Positions 41,487 to 50,619 of a DNA stretch of 64,000 nucleotides are shown piece after piece; within the stretch, counting starts at the first letter, position 1, and each line of letters opens with the position of its first letter. A model generated the notes under the pieces. That model saw only the letters and a program-made list of their open reading frames with translations, was not told the DNA's origin and searched no databases. Source of the stretch: Actinomycetes bacterium (GTDB taxonomy: Bacteria > Actinomycetota > Acidimicrobiia > Acidimicrobiales > RAAP-2); the NCBI GenBank assembly GCA_021791845.1, contig JAJYVT010000010.1:1-64000 (forward strand), written 5' to 3'. Both the position numbers and the translations under genes were made by a program.

Positions 41487-42836
41487 GCCGAGCGCCTCCA
41501 CCGCCCCGTGCGCCGTCGCCACCACCACGAGCCCGGCGGCGGAGGCGGGCGTGGCGAAGGTGGCCACCCGTCCCACCGCGGCCGACTGCTCGACGGCGCC
41601 CGAGACCGGGTCGAGGGCCTGGAGGCGGCCGCCGGGATAGGAGAGCGCCCACAGCGAGCCGGCGGCGAGGACCGGGCTGCTGTTCACCGACCCCGCCTTC
41701 CAGCCAAGCCGGTCGGTGGCGAGGTGCACCTCCTGGATGCCGCCGCCGCGGCACGGCACGTACACCGCGTCGGTGGCCGGGTCGAAGGCCAGCCGGCCGT
41801 CGGGGTTGCTACCGCACACGCCGGGGACCCGCGCCACGAGGCGGAGGCCGGACTGGTCGAGCAGGTACCCGATGTCGGTCTTGCCCACCACAAAGAGCCT
41901 GCCGCCGGGGAGGAGCAGCGGACCGCCCGTGCCGAAGTCCTCGTCGCCCACCGCCGCCCGGTCCCGGAAGGACGCCAGGGGGCGCAGGCTCGGCGACAGC
42001 TTCACGACGCTCTCGTAGTACCCCGCCGCGCCCTGGGCGTTCTGGTTGCCCGTGGCGACGTAGACGTCGCCGGCCGCGCTCACCGACGGGGGGGCGCCGC
42101 CCTGCCAGACCGCGCCGCCGCTCCCGCCCGGGGTGGTGTCGAACTGCACGTTGGCGACGCCGGCGGCGGTGGACACCCCGACCACCCACCCGTGGTAGAA
42201 GCCGCAGTCCCCGTCCTGGCCGCCGAACCCCACCACCACGCGGCTCCCGTCGAGCGCCAGGCCGGCCCGCTGGAGGAGGTGCACCTGGGAGATGCCGGCA
42301 CCCACCGGGTCGGCGTCGGCCGTCCGGACCACCTTCCCGGTCGCCACGGCCAGGCCGACCAGCTCCCGCCGGACCGGCGGCGCACCGCCGTGGCTCACCT
42401 CCCCCACGACGTAGAGGGTGCCGGTGGCGGCGTCGACAACGGGCGTCGAGGTGATCCCGAGCGGATCGATGTCCCCGCAGCCGGCATGGCTGACGACGTG
42501 GGTGAGCGGGGTGCCGATCGACACGCGCCACTCGATCCGTCCGGTCGAGAGCGAGAGGGCGTACACCTCGTCGGCCTCGGTGGCCACGAACACCTGGTTG
42601 CCCGACACCACGGGCTGCGCGTACACGGCGCCGCGGACCGGAGCCGTCCACGCCCTCGAGGCCAGGTTGGGCACCCCGGCGGGTGGTGCGGTGGCCGACG
42701 AGGGAGCGGGCGCAGTGGTGGTCGGAGCGGTCACAAGGCCGGGGGTGGCCGAGCCCGCGGAGCACGCGGCGAGCGTCGACGCCGCCCCGACGGCCGCGGC
42801 GGCCAGGACCAGGCGTCGGCGCAGGGGGCTCGCCAT
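41481..42836 (-). CDS. PQQ-like beta-propeller lipoprotein
   Basis: A 451-residue exported lipoprotein. The signal peptide RRRLVLAAAAVGAASTLAAC ends in the lipobox LAAC (Cys25), followed by a Thr/Pro/Ala linker. A beta-propeller with repeats of the VVSGNQVFVATEADEVYALS and GDVYVATGNQ type follows. Such propellers bind partners or act as scaffolds at the cell surface, and no PQQ-binding or enzymatic motif is clear. Start ATG 42836; 25 bases downstream of the acyl-CoA dehydrogenase stop, same strand. Confidence 0.88.
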   Translation of the reverse strand: MASPLRRRLVLAAAAVGAASTLAACSAGSATPGLVTAPTTTAPAPSSATAPPAGVPNLASRAWTAPVRGAVYAQPVVSGNQVFVATEADEVYALSLSTGRIEWRVSIGTPLTHVVSHAGCGDIDPLGITSTPVVDAATGTLYVVGEVSHGGAPPVRRELVGLAVATGKVVRTADADPVGAGISQVHLLQRAGLALDGSRVVVGFGGQDGDCGFYHGWVVGVSTAAGVANVQFDTTPGGSGGAVWQGGAPPSVSAAGDVYVATGNQNAQGAAGYYESVVKLSPSLRPLASFRDRAAVGDEDFGTGGPLLLPGGRLFVVGKTDIGYLLDQSGLRLVARVPGVCGSNPDGRLAFDPATDAVYVPCRGGGIQEVHLATDRLGWKAGSVNSSPVLAAGSLWALSYPGGRLQALDPVSGAVEQSAAVGRVATFATPASAAGLVVVATAHGAVEALGR

Positions 42837-42861
42837 GGCGCAGGCCCCGCCTCCGGGCGGA

Positions 42862-44163
42862 TCAGTCGTTGGCAGTGGCGGCGGCGAGCAGGTCGGCGAA
42901 CTTGCGCTGCGCCGCCACCCGCCGGGTCGGCACGTGCTCGGTCGGCACCTCCACCGGCTGGTACCGGCGGAGCACCCGGCGCGCCACCGATTGGCGGTGG
43001 ACCTCGTCGGGGCCGTCGTAGATGCGCGCCGCGCGCGCCGCCCGGTACATCGACTCCAGCGGGAGGTCGCAGGAGAAGCCGAGCGCCCCGTGGACCTGGA
43101 TGGCCCGGTCGATCACGTTGTAGAGCACCGCGGCGCCCCAGTACTTGATCATGGCGATCTCGTCGCGGGCCGCGGCTGCGCCCTCCCGGTCGATCTTCCA
43201 GGCCGCCTGGAGCGTCATGAGGCGGGCCGCGGTCATCTCGGCCAGCGAGTCCGCCACCCAGTTCTGCACCGTCTGCTTCTCGGCCAGCGTCGAGCCGTGG
43301 GCGTAGCGGGACACCGCCCGCTCGCACAGCATGTCGAACGCCCGACGCGACTGTCCGAGCCAGCGCATGCAGTGATGGATGCGTCCCGGTCCGAGGCGCG
43401 TCTGGGCCAGCCGGAAGCCCTCGCCCTCCCGGCCCAGCAGGTTGGCGACCGGCACCCGGACGTCGCGGTACTCGATCTCGGCGTGGTTCCCGAAGGTCCC
43501 GAGCTCGGCGGTGGGGTGGTCCATGACGGGGACGTCGCGCACGATCGTGACGCCGGGCGTGCCGGCCGGCACGAGCAGCATGGAGGAGCCCTGGTACGGA
43601 TGCACGTCCGGGTTCGTCACCGCCATGACGATGAGGAAGTCGGCCACCGACCCGTTGGTGGTGAACCACTTGCGGCCGTTGATGACGTACTCGTCGCCGT
43701 CCCGCACGGCCCGGGTGGCGAGGAGCGTCGGGTCGGACCCGGCCGTCTCCGGCTCGGTCATGGAGAAGCCGCTGTGCATGGTGCCGTCCAGGAGCGGCTG
43801 CAGCCACTGTTCGCGCAGGTCCTCACGGCCGGTCTCCTCGACGGCGGTCGCCAAGAGCTCGGCGTTGCCGGAGTCGGGTGCGTTGTTGCCGAAGACGAGC
43901 GGCCCGTAAGGGGACTGACCCAGGACCTCGTGCATGAGCCCGAGCCGCACCTGGCCGAACCCGGACCCTCCGAGCGAGGGGGGCAGGTGCGCCGCCCACA
44001 GGCCGCGGCGCTTCACCTCATCCTGGAGCGGCCGCACCACCCGGCGCAGCGTCTCGTGGTCCAGCTCGACGGTCTCGAGGGGGAAGACCTCGTCCCGGAC
44101 GAAGGCCCGCATCCACTCGAGCTGTGCCTCGAACTCCGGTTCGGTCGAGAAGTCCCAGGCCAT
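42862..44163 (-). CDS. Acyl-CoA dehydrogenase
   Basis: A 433-residue flavoenzyme. The family motifs are GFSMTEPETAGSDPTLLATR (FAD/substrate), YVINGRKWFTTNG, LGPGRIHHCMRWLGQSRRAF and YDGPDEVHRQSVARRVLR. It would introduce the alpha-beta double bond in an acyl-CoA thioester, passing electrons to ETF. The longer N-terminus (LEWMRAFVRDEVFPLE) and size match the 11/10-type branched or aryl acyl-CoA dehydrogenases. ATG 44163 has AAGGAGGG 9 bases upstream. Confidence 0.93.
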   Translation of the reverse strand: MAWDFSTEPEFEAQLEWMRAFVRDEVFPLETVELDHETLRRVVRPLQDEVKRRGLWAAHLPPSLGGSGFGQVRLGLMHEVLGQSPYGPLVFGNNAPDSGNAELLATAVEETGREDLREQWLQPLLDGTMHSGFSMTEPETAGSDPTLLATRAVRDGDEYVINGRKWFTTNGSVADFLIVMAVTNPDVHPYQGSSMLLVPAGTPGVTIVRDVPVMDHPTAELGTFGNHAEIEYRDVRVPVANLLGREGEGFRLAQTRLGPGRIHHCMRWLGQSRRAFDMLCERAVSRYAHGSTLAEKQTVQNWVADSLAEMTAARLMTLQAAWKIDREGAAAARDEIAMIKYWGAAVLYNVIDRAIQVHGALGFSCDLPLESMYRAARAARIYDGPDEVHRQSVARRVLRRYQPVEVPTEHVPTRRVAAQRKFADLLAAATAND

Positions 44164-44239
44164 CGGCGCCCTCCTTGTCCGGTCCTGGTCGAGCGTAGGG
44201 CACCGGAGGGCGGGGCTCCGGGCCGGCCGCCGTGGCGCG

Positions 44240-45844
44240 CTACGGGCCCGGGTGCGGGTTCTGGACGGCCGGGGTGACGCCGGGCGTCCGCCCGGCGCGG
44301 CGTGCGGCGGGGCTCCCCGACCATGTCGCGTCCCGGAGCTCGTAGCGGCCCCGCAGGGCCAAGAGGACGGCACCGGCCACGCCCAGGACGACGAGCACGT
44401 CGGCCAGGATCCCGTCGTGGCGGAGGGACCGCAGGATCCCGAGCACCGAGGACGCCCCGATGATCGTCTCGCACACCGACAGCCAGACCACCGCCCGCCG
44501 CAGCAGGCCGGTGGCAACCGGCGCCAGCAGCACCAGGCCCCAGGTCAGGTACCACGCCCACAGCACGGGGCTGAAGAGCGCGAGCACGAGGAGGCTGAGG
44601 CCGAGCGCCCGCAGGGGCCCGAGGCGCGGCGAGTGCCACAGGAGCCAGGTGCCGACGGCCATGGCCATGGCCATGGCGCACACGGCCACCACGGCGCGGA
44701 CCGAGCCGGTGGGCGTGGTCACCCCCGCCAGGTGGAGGAGGCCGGCCAACCCGCGCGTGACGTCGTCCACCGGGGTCACGCCGGTGCTGATCTTGTCGCC
44801 GGCGGTGAGGTTGACCACCCATCCCCATCCGACACCGGAGACGGCCGACAGCGCGGCCAGGACGGCGCCGCCCAAGCCCAGTGCCAGGAGCGTGCGCGCC
44901 CCCCGGCGCACGAAGCCCGCGCCGGGCCGGGCCCAGTTCCAACCGATGAGGACGAGGCCGAGGACCGCCGGTGCCTTCACGCCGGCCGCCAGCGCGCACA
45001 GGACGATGCCGGCCGGCGGGCCCCATCGCAGCCATGCCGCCAGGCCGGCCACGAGGAGGCCCACCATCAAGCCGTCGTTGTGGGCACCGCCGACGATCGT
45101 GGCCAGCACCATCGGGCTGCCGGCGCCCAGGGCCACGGCGAAGCTCGGGTCCCTCCCGACGCTGCGGGCCAGCGTGGGGAGGCTGGCCACGATGAGCACC
45201 AGCCCGAGCACCGACAGCAGCCGGAGGAGGACGAGGTCGGCCAGGAACTGGTGGCCCGAGAGCTGCGTCACCAGGCCGTCGAGGGAGAGGAAGGTCGGGC
45301 CGTAGGGAGAGGGGGTGTTGGCCCACAGCGGGCCGGCCAGCAGGTTGAACGGCGTGGCCCCGAGCACGCCCGGGCCGTAGTGGTACGGGTTGATGTGGAA
45401 GGTGACGAGCGCCCCCTGGCCGGCGTAGCTGTACACGTCCCGGCTGAACAGCGGGGGGGCCACCGCGAACGGGACCGCCCACGCCGCCACCACCCGGACC
45501 ACCTGCCTGAGCGACGTGCCGGGGTGGGCGCGCAGGGCTCGGAGGAGCCGCCACCAGACCGCCGCCAGGGCGCCGAGGCCGCCGTACACGAAGAGGATGG
45601 CGAGAGCCGGCGCCCGGCTGGCCGACGCGGCGACGGACCCCAGAGGACCGCCCGGGGTGCCGAAGAACCACGCCCCGGGCAGGTGGGACACGAAGCTGGA
45701 CCCCCCCATGACCGCGCCGAGGACCGCCACTCCCCCGGCGGCCAGCCCGGCCAGGCCGAACCGCCGGAGCGACGGCGGGCCGTCGTCGTGCACCGGATCG
45801 TCACGCAGGACGCGACGGGCGAGGGATTCCAGCATTGCGACCAT
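44240..45844 (-). CDS. MptB-like polyprenol-dependent mannosyltransferase
   Basis: A 534-residue polytopic GT-C protein with 12-13 membrane helices. The signature SRDVYSYAGQGALVTFHINP then YHYGPGVLG lies in the first extracytoplasmic loop with the catalytic Asp. WANTPSPYGPTFL and AHNDGLMVGLLV follow. The family builds alpha-1,6-mannan chains of lipomannan-type glycans from polyprenyl-phosphate-mannose. ATG 45844 is taken; ATG 45835 and TTG 45859 are possible. A membrane role in mannan assembly fits manB near 61 kb. Confidence 0.88.
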   Translation of the reverse strand: MVAMLESLARRVLRDDPVHDDGPPSLRRFGLAGLAAGGVAVLGAVMGGSSFVSHLPGAWFFGTPGGPLGSVAASASRAPALAILFVYGGLGALAAVWWRLLRALRAHPGTSLRQVVRVVAAWAVPFAVAPPLFSRDVYSYAGQGALVTFHINPYHYGPGVLGATPFNLLAGPLWANTPSPYGPTFLSLDGLVTQLSGHQFLADLVLLRLLSVLGLVLIVASLPTLARSVGRDPSFAVALGAGSPMVLATIVGGAHNDGLMVGLLVAGLAAWLRWGPPAGIVLCALAAGVKAPAVLGLVLIGWNWARPGAGFVRRGARTLLALGLGGAVLAALSAVSGVGWGWVVNLTAGDKISTGVTPVDDVTRGLAGLLHLAGVTTPTGSVRAVVAVCAMAMAMAVGTWLLWHSPRLGPLRALGLSLLVLALFSPVLWAWYLTWGLVLLAPVATGLLRRAVVWLSVCETIIGASSVLGILRSLRHDGILADVLVVLGVAGAVLLALRGRYELRDATWSGSPAARRAGRTPGVTPAVQNPHPGP

Positions 45845-46114
45845 TCTTGCCTTGCTCAAATCGGCGTGCCAGGCATCGCCCGACGGGCGAGGTCCGGATC
45901 CAATGGCCGCCTCCGAGCGGCGGGCATCCGGACCGCACCTTCGGCAGCTGCCCGTTGCCGGCCGGCACCGGGCGGGAGACGGCGACCAGCGGCCTGGGCA
46001 GGAGCGTTGGCAGCGGCAACCACCGACCGATACGAAGATTGGAACGCCGGTGCACAGGGTACCGATTGCAGACGCACGCGGCCATGGGGTCGCTCGTTAT
46101 GTGGAGGAAACGAC

Positions 46115-46279
46115 GTGTTGCTCATACTGGCATTACTCCTCGTGTTCCTGTTCTTCGGCCTGGGGTTTGCCATCCATCTGCTCTGGATCGTGGCCGTCAT
46201 CTTTGCCGTGCTGTGGCTCATCGGCTTTGCCCTCGGGCGCGGCGAGAGCGCAGGGAGGCACCGCTTCTACCGGTGGTGA
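46115..46279 (+). CDS. Small hydrophobic membrane protein
   Basis: A 54-residue protein almost wholly made of two membrane helices (LLILALLLVFLFFGLGFAIH, LLWIVAVIFAVLWLIGFALG) ending in GRGESAGRHRFYRW. This matches a family of short actinobacterial hydrophobic proteins with the same WYRW-type tail, of unknown or stress-related function. The GTG at 46115 is preceded by GGAGG with a 7-base gap, which decides the start. Confidence 0.82.
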   Translation: MLLILALLLVFLFFGLGFAIHLLWIVAVIFAVLWLIGFALGRGESAGRHRFYRW

Positions 46280-46330
46280 TCAGGATCGTGCTCCCAGCGG
46301 TGATTGCGGGTGATCAGGACCGTGCGCTGG

Positions 46331-46370
46331 GGGTGATCAGGGCCGGCCCGGGGTGATCAGGGCCGGCCCG
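46331..46370 (+). repeat. 20-bp tandem duplication GGGTGATCAGGGCCGGCCCG
   Basis: Two exact copies (46331-46350, 46351-46370). Related GGTGATCAGG elements lie at 46275 and 46308. The units are rich in TGATCA and CCGGCC palindromes. They lie in the gap after the hydrophobic protein gene. Confidence 0.7.
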
Positions 46371-46402
46371 GTCCGGCCGCCGGAGACGACGACCACGCAG
46401 CA

Positions 46403-46438
46403 GCCCTCGGGCGCCGGCACCGGCCGGCGCCCGAGGGC
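46403..46438. terminator. 15-bp perfect hairpin
   Basis: GCCCTCGGGCGCCGG and its exact reverse complement flank a 6-base loop. It lies between the hydrophobic protein gene and the riboflavin synthase gene, and is the strongest hairpin candidate there. It could end upstream transcription; there is no U-tract. Confidence 0.55.
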
Positions 46439-46528
46439 GCGTGCCGGCCGCGACCGGGAGGCCTCGACGGCAGCCTCCCCCCACCCCGACCCGGCACGGG
46501 GCGACCGTGAGCACGCGACAATGGCGCC

Positions 46529-47044
46529 ATGGACAAGATCGGGGTGGTCGACACGATGTTCGCCCGGTACGACATGGGTGCCGAAGCAACGAACGAGCTG
46601 GCGTCGTGCCCCGGGTACGGCCAACGCTTCGAGGTCGTGCGGCGGACCGTTCCGGGCTTCAAGGACCTGGCCGTCGCGGCCAAGCGGATGATCGAGCTGG
46701 ATGGCTGCCGGGTCGTGGTCGCGCTGGGGATGCCCGGCCGGGCGCCGATCGACAAGCAGTGCGCCCACGAGGCGTCGACCGGGATCATGATGGCCCAGCT
46801 CATGACCAGCACCCCGATCCTCGAGGTCTTCGTCCACGAGGACGAGGAGGAGGACCCCGAGGACCTGGTGCCCGTCTTCCGGGACCGCTCGCGCAAGCAC
46901 GCCCGGAACGCGTACTGGATGCTCTACGAGCCCGATCAGCTCGTCCGCCGCGCCGGTCAGGGGGTGCGGCAGGGCTACGCCGACGCCGGACCGGTCGGCG
47001 CCCCGGACCGCGGTGCCGGCGGGCCGGCCGGCGCCGGCGAGTAG
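46529..47044 (+). CDS. ribC: Archaeal-type riboflavin synthase (RibC-like)
   Basis: A 171-residue protein that matches the archaeal riboflavin synthase family, not the bacterial RibE. It opens KIGVVDTMFARYDM, then VRRTVPGFKDLAVAAKRMIE, VVALGMPGRAPIDKQCAHEA, GIMMAQLMTSTPILEVFVHE and VRQGYADAGPV. Archaeal members convert two 6,7-dimethyl-8-ribityllumazines to riboflavin plus a pyrimidinedione, and resemble lumazine synthase in fold. Start ATG 46529. The Gly/Ala tail after about residue 154 is extra. No other rib gene and no FMN riboswitch is visible nearby. The match is by memory of the archaeal sequence. Confidence 0.88.
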   Translation: MDKIGVVDTMFARYDMGAEATNELASCPGYGQRFEVVRRTVPGFKDLAVAAKRMIELDGCRVVVALGMPGRAPIDKQCAHEASTGIMMAQLMTSTPILEVFVHEDEEEDPEDLVPVFRDRSRKHARNAYWMLYEPDQLVRRAGQGVRQGYADAGPVGAPDRGAGGPAGAGE

Positions 47045-47141
47045 CGAAGGCCGCCGGCGGCGGCGAGGAGCCGCCCGGGCCCGCCGCCTCGGGGAGCGGG
47101 CCGGAGGAACCTGGCCCTCGGAGCCCGGAGGGACCTCGCCG

Positions 47142-48389
47142 TCAGAGCGCGGCCACGTAGTGGCCGACGTTGACCACCCAGGCCACCGCCACCAGCGCGG
47201 CGACGATCCACAGCCGGCGGCGGGACCCGAGGAGCACGATGGTCGACAACAGGTAGAGGTCCTCGAAGCCTCGGAAGTTCGCCCGTCCGTACCAGATGCC
47301 CGCCGACAGCGAGAGCGCGACCACCACGGCGATGCCCCAGGCCAGCTTCTCCCACAGCGGGACGCGCGAGCCGCGGATGCACCATGCGGCAAAGAGGGTG
47401 ACCACCGCGAGGACGAAGAACTCGCCCAGCCAGACGAGCGAGCCGAGCTGGGTCAGCCGCTCGAGGTAGTGGACGGTGGCGCCGACCATGTGGACGACGG
47501 GCACGGCCAGGTTGTCCCCGCCGTCGGCCCGCATGGGAAGCGTGCCGGTGGCGGCGAGGCCGAACAGCTGCCAGCCCACGAAGGCGCCGCCCGGGATGAC
47601 CCATGCCAGGTCCCGCAGGCCGGGCCGCCGCCGGCGCAGCACCAGTTCGACCAGGCAGACGAGCCCCACGGCGATCACCACGTCGAGCGTCGTCTCCAGC
47701 GTGAGGGCCGCCCCGGCGAAGAGGAACCCGGCCGCCACCGGACGATCCCGCCGCATGGCCAGCAGGCCGGCCACGAGGAAGCAGCTGGCGACAACCTCGG
47801 GCAGGTCGCGTCCGATGCTGAAGACGAAGCCCCAGAAGCCGGGCACGAGGAGGCCCCACATGGCATGGCGGCCGGCGTCCCGGGCGAGGAGGGCGCCCAG
47901 CCAGGCCAGGACGACCAGGGCCGCCAGGTTGACCGCGACCTCGCTCTCGGGGATCAGGGAGCGCTGCCCACCGGCGGCCAGCCAGGAGAGCACCGACAGC
48001 CCGATGCGCTGCACGCGGAAGCCCGCGTCCAGGGTGATGCCGTAGGCGGTGCGCGCCAGGTTCACGGGGTCGAGGGCGAGGCGGTAGTAGAACTGCCCGT
48101 CGTACCCGGTCCCGGGGAAGACGTGCAGGCCGCGGGGAGCCGTGGCCGGGTTGACGAAATCCCGCCCGGCCATGACGAACCGGGTGATGTCGCCCTTGGC
48201 CACGACCAACAGGCGGGCCACCACGTACGCGGTGCCGGCGACGGCGGCCACGACCGCCGCCGCGGCCGGGCTGTCCAGCCGTTGCCACCTGCCGGCCCGC
48301 ACGTGCCTGCCCGCCACCGGGGCAGGCAGCGTCGTCAGGTCCTGCTCCTGTGCGCGCACGTGATCCGTCCTTGACTCTCCGGAGAGCAC
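47142..48389 (-). CDS. Polytopic membrane protein with GT-C-like loop
   Basis: A 415-residue membrane protein with about 9-10 helices. The first extracytoplasmic loop contains FPGTGYDGQFYYRLALDP, a motif with the Y-D-G-Q-F-Y-Y pattern seen in putative actinobacterial membrane glycosyltransferases. No donor or acceptor can be assigned. GTG 48389 starts a basic soluble lead before the first helix; GTG 48359 is an alternative. It is divergent from the acyl-CoA synthetase. Confidence 0.7.
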   Translation of the reverse strand: MLSGESRTDHVRAQEQDLTTLPAPVAGRHVRAGRWQRLDSPAAAAVVAAVAGTAYVVARLLVVAKGDITRFVMAGRDFVNPATAPRGLHVFPGTGYDGQFYYRLALDPVNLARTAYGITLDAGFRVQRIGLSVLSWLAAGGQRSLIPESEVAVNLAALVVLAWLGALLARDAGRHAMWGLLVPGFWGFVFSIGRDLPEVVASCFLVAGLLAMRRDRPVAAGFLFAGAALTLETTLDVVIAVGLVCLVELVLRRRRPGLRDLAWVIPGGAFVGWQLFGLAATGTLPMRADGGDNLAVPVVHMVGATVHYLERLTQLGSLVWLGEFFVLAVVTLFAAWCIRGSRVPLWEKLAWGIAVVVALSLSAGIWYGRANFRGFEDLYLLSTIVLLGSRRRLWIVAALVAVAWVVNVGHYVAAL

Positions 48390-48520
48390 CCGGATGCTAC
48401 CGGCGCATTCAGGCTACGCACAGGTGCGACGGGTACGAAGGCGGCGGCCACCCCCCTCCCGGCTGGTTGCCGCAACTGCCGGGTCGGGACATAGGCTCCC
48501 GCCGGACAAGGGCACGAGCG

Positions 48521-50161
48521 ATGACTGTGACGAACTGGAACTACGCCGACGTGTGGGAAGCGGTGGCCGACGAGCAACCCGATGCCGTCGCCCTCGTGCA
48601 CGGTGACCGGCGGGTCACCTGGGGCGAGCTCGACCGCCGGGCGGACGGCCTCGGGCGCTGGCTGCTGGCCCAGGGGATCGCCCACCAGGACGCCGTCGCC
48701 CTCTACCTGTACAACAGCCCCGAGTACCTCGAAACGGCGTTCGCCACGGCCAAGGTGGCGGCCGTGCCCGTCAACACCAACTACCGCTACGCCGACGACG
48801 AGCTCGTCTACCTCTGGGACAACGCCGACGCCGCCGCCGTGGTGTTCCACGGCTCCTTCGCCGGTCGGGTCGAGCGGGTGCGCGAGCGGGTGCCGCGGGT
48901 CAGGTCGTGGCTGTGGGTCGACGACGGGTCCGGGCCGTGCCCGCCGTGGGCCACGCGCTACGAAGAGGCGGCCAAGTCCGCCACCGGCCGCACGCGCGGT
49001 CCATGGGGCCGCAGCGGCGACGACCTGGTGATGCTCTACACCGGCGGGACCACGGGGATGCCGAAGGGCGTCATGTGGCGCCAGGACGACCTGTTCGCCC
49101 GGATGAACGGCTCGGGGTTCCGCCACTACGACGAGTCGGCCGGGATCGACGGCGTCCGGGCCACACTGCGCGCCAACGGCCCGGGCCTGGTGGTCCTGGC
49201 GGCGTGCCCGCTCATGCACGGGACGGGCGGCTTCATCGCCATGGAGTGCCTGAGCGAGGGCGGGCGCGTGGTCCTCCTCGAGTCCCGGCACTTCGACCCG
49301 GTCGAGCTGTTCGACACCATCGAGCGCGAGCAGGTGAACGGAGTGGTCATCGTGGGCGACCCGTTCGCCCGCCCGATGCTGGCCGCGCTCGACGCGGAGC
49401 CGGACCGCTGGAGCCTTTCCTCCCTGCTCGGCATCCTCTCGTCGGGCGCCATGTGGAGCGAGGAGGTGAAGGAGGGCCTGCTCCGCCACAAGCCCGACAT
49501 GGTCCTGTTCGACTTCTTCTCCTCCTCGGAGGCCGTCGGCATGGGTGCCTCCATGTCGTCGGGCGCCAGCGCGACCAGGACCGCCGAGTTCGTCCTCGGG
49601 CCCGACGTGACGGTCCTCGACCCCGACGGCGCCCCGGTGGCGCCGGGTTCGGAGACCATCGGTGTGCTGGCGCTCGCCGGCCGCAACCCCGTCGGCTACT
49701 ACAAGGACGAGGAGAAGTCGAAGGCGACGTTCCGGGTCGTCGACGGCGTGCGGTACTCGATCCCCGGGGACTTCGCCCAGGTGCGGGCCGACGGGTCGAT
49801 CCACGTGCTCGGCCGGGGCTCGAGCTCGATCAACACCGCAGGCGAGAAGGTCTTCCCCGAGGAGGTGGAAGAGGCCCTCAAGACGCATCCGGCCGTGCAC
49901 GACGCCGCCGTGGTCGGGGTTCCCGACGACACGTTCGGGGAGGCCGTGGTGGCCGTGGTCGAGCCCGAGGCCGGCGCCGCACCCAGCGAGGCGGAGCTCA
50001 TCGCCTACGTGAAGGAGCGGCTGGCCAGCTTCAAGGCGCCGCGGCGGGTCCGGCTCGTGCCGTCGGTCGGCCGGGCCCCCAACGGCAAGCTGGACTACCG
50101 GCGCCACCGGGAGGAAGCTGTGGCGTGGACCAGGTCCGAGCCCGGGCCGGCGCGACCGTAA
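48521..50161 (+). CDS. Acyl-CoA synthetase (FadD-like)
   Basis: A 546-residue ANL enzyme: the P-loop LYTGGTTGMPKGVMW, FFSSSEAVGMGASMSSG, a hinge DFAQVRADGSIHVLGRGSSS, NTAGEKVFPEEVEEAL and the C-terminal Lys in PNGKLDYRRHREE. The hinge shows I-P-G-D-F rather than the usual TGD, as in mycobacterial FadD types. Carboxylate specificity is unknown. ATG 48521 is chosen as the first start in the conserved TNWNYADVWEAVAD opening. Confidence 0.9.
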   Translation: MTVTNWNYADVWEAVADEQPDAVALVHGDRRVTWGELDRRADGLGRWLLAQGIAHQDAVALYLYNSPEYLETAFATAKVAAVPVNTNYRYADDELVYLWDNADAAAVVFHGSFAGRVERVRERVPRVRSWLWVDDGSGPCPPWATRYEEAAKSATGRTRGPWGRSGDDLVMLYTGGTTGMPKGVMWRQDDLFARMNGSGFRHYDESAGIDGVRATLRANGPGLVVLAACPLMHGTGGFIAMECLSEGGRVVLLESRHFDPVELFDTIEREQVNGVVIVGDPFARPMLAALDAEPDRWSLSSLLGILSSGAMWSEEVKEGLLRHKPDMVLFDFFSSSEAVGMGASMSSGASATRTAEFVLGPDVTVLDPDGAPVAPGSETIGVLALAGRNPVGYYKDEEKSKATFRVVDGVRYSIPGDFAQVRADGSIHVLGRGSSSINTAGEKVFPEEVEEALKTHPAVHDAAVVGVPDDTFGEAVVAVVEPEAGAAPSEAELIAYVKERLASFKAPRRVRLVPSVGRAPNGKLDYRRHREEAVAWTRSEPGPARP

Positions 50162-50270
50162 GGAGGAGCGTCGAGGCGAGGGCGAGCGGGGTCCGAGATC
50201 GGCCCACGGCCGTCCCGTGGGCCACCGCCGTGCCGTATGCGGGCGGGGGACCGTGGGTAGTGACGAAGGC

Positions 50271-50594
50271 ATGGCCACCACCCTCTCCCCCACGCCAGAG
50301 CGCCTCTCCGACTGGCCGGTCGACGGCGGCCGGGACGAGCCGGCGCCGGCGGCGCTGGCCGGCCGGGAGCCGACGGCTGCGACGCCAGCGACCCACCGGC
50401 GGCGCAGCCGGTGGTTCGAGCTCAATCCGGGATGCTTCGGGCACGCCGCCCTGCTGGCCGCCGTCACGGCCGGGGCACTGGCCGCCGGCGGCACCACCCT
50501 GTGGACCCTGCGGTGGCGGCGCCGCGGTCGGCGGGCGCTGCGGGTCGTCCGCTCGGTGCGCGACGCCGACCGGGGACGTCGCGCCGAGCGCTGA
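50271..50594 (+). CDS. Single-helix hypothetical protein
   Basis: A 107-residue protein. The N-terminal half is Pro/Ala-rich and presumably cytoplasmic, one membrane helix (CFGHAALLAAVTAGALAAGG) follows, then a basic tail. I see no similarity to a named family. Coding evidence is moderate; start ATG 50271. Confidence 0.5.
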   Translation: MATTLSPTPERLSDWPVDGGRDEPAPAALAGREPTAATPATHRRRSRWFELNPGCFGHAALLAAVTAGALAAGGTTLWTLRWRRRGRRALRVVRSVRDADRGRRAER

Positions 50595-50619
50595 CGAGCA
50601 ACAGCCGGGCGGCACCGGC

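Noticed and set aside
46280-46528. An FMN riboswitch before the riboflavin synthase
   Set aside because: The conserved AGGGGCG/GGCGAAA core is absent; only repeats and a hairpin are seen.
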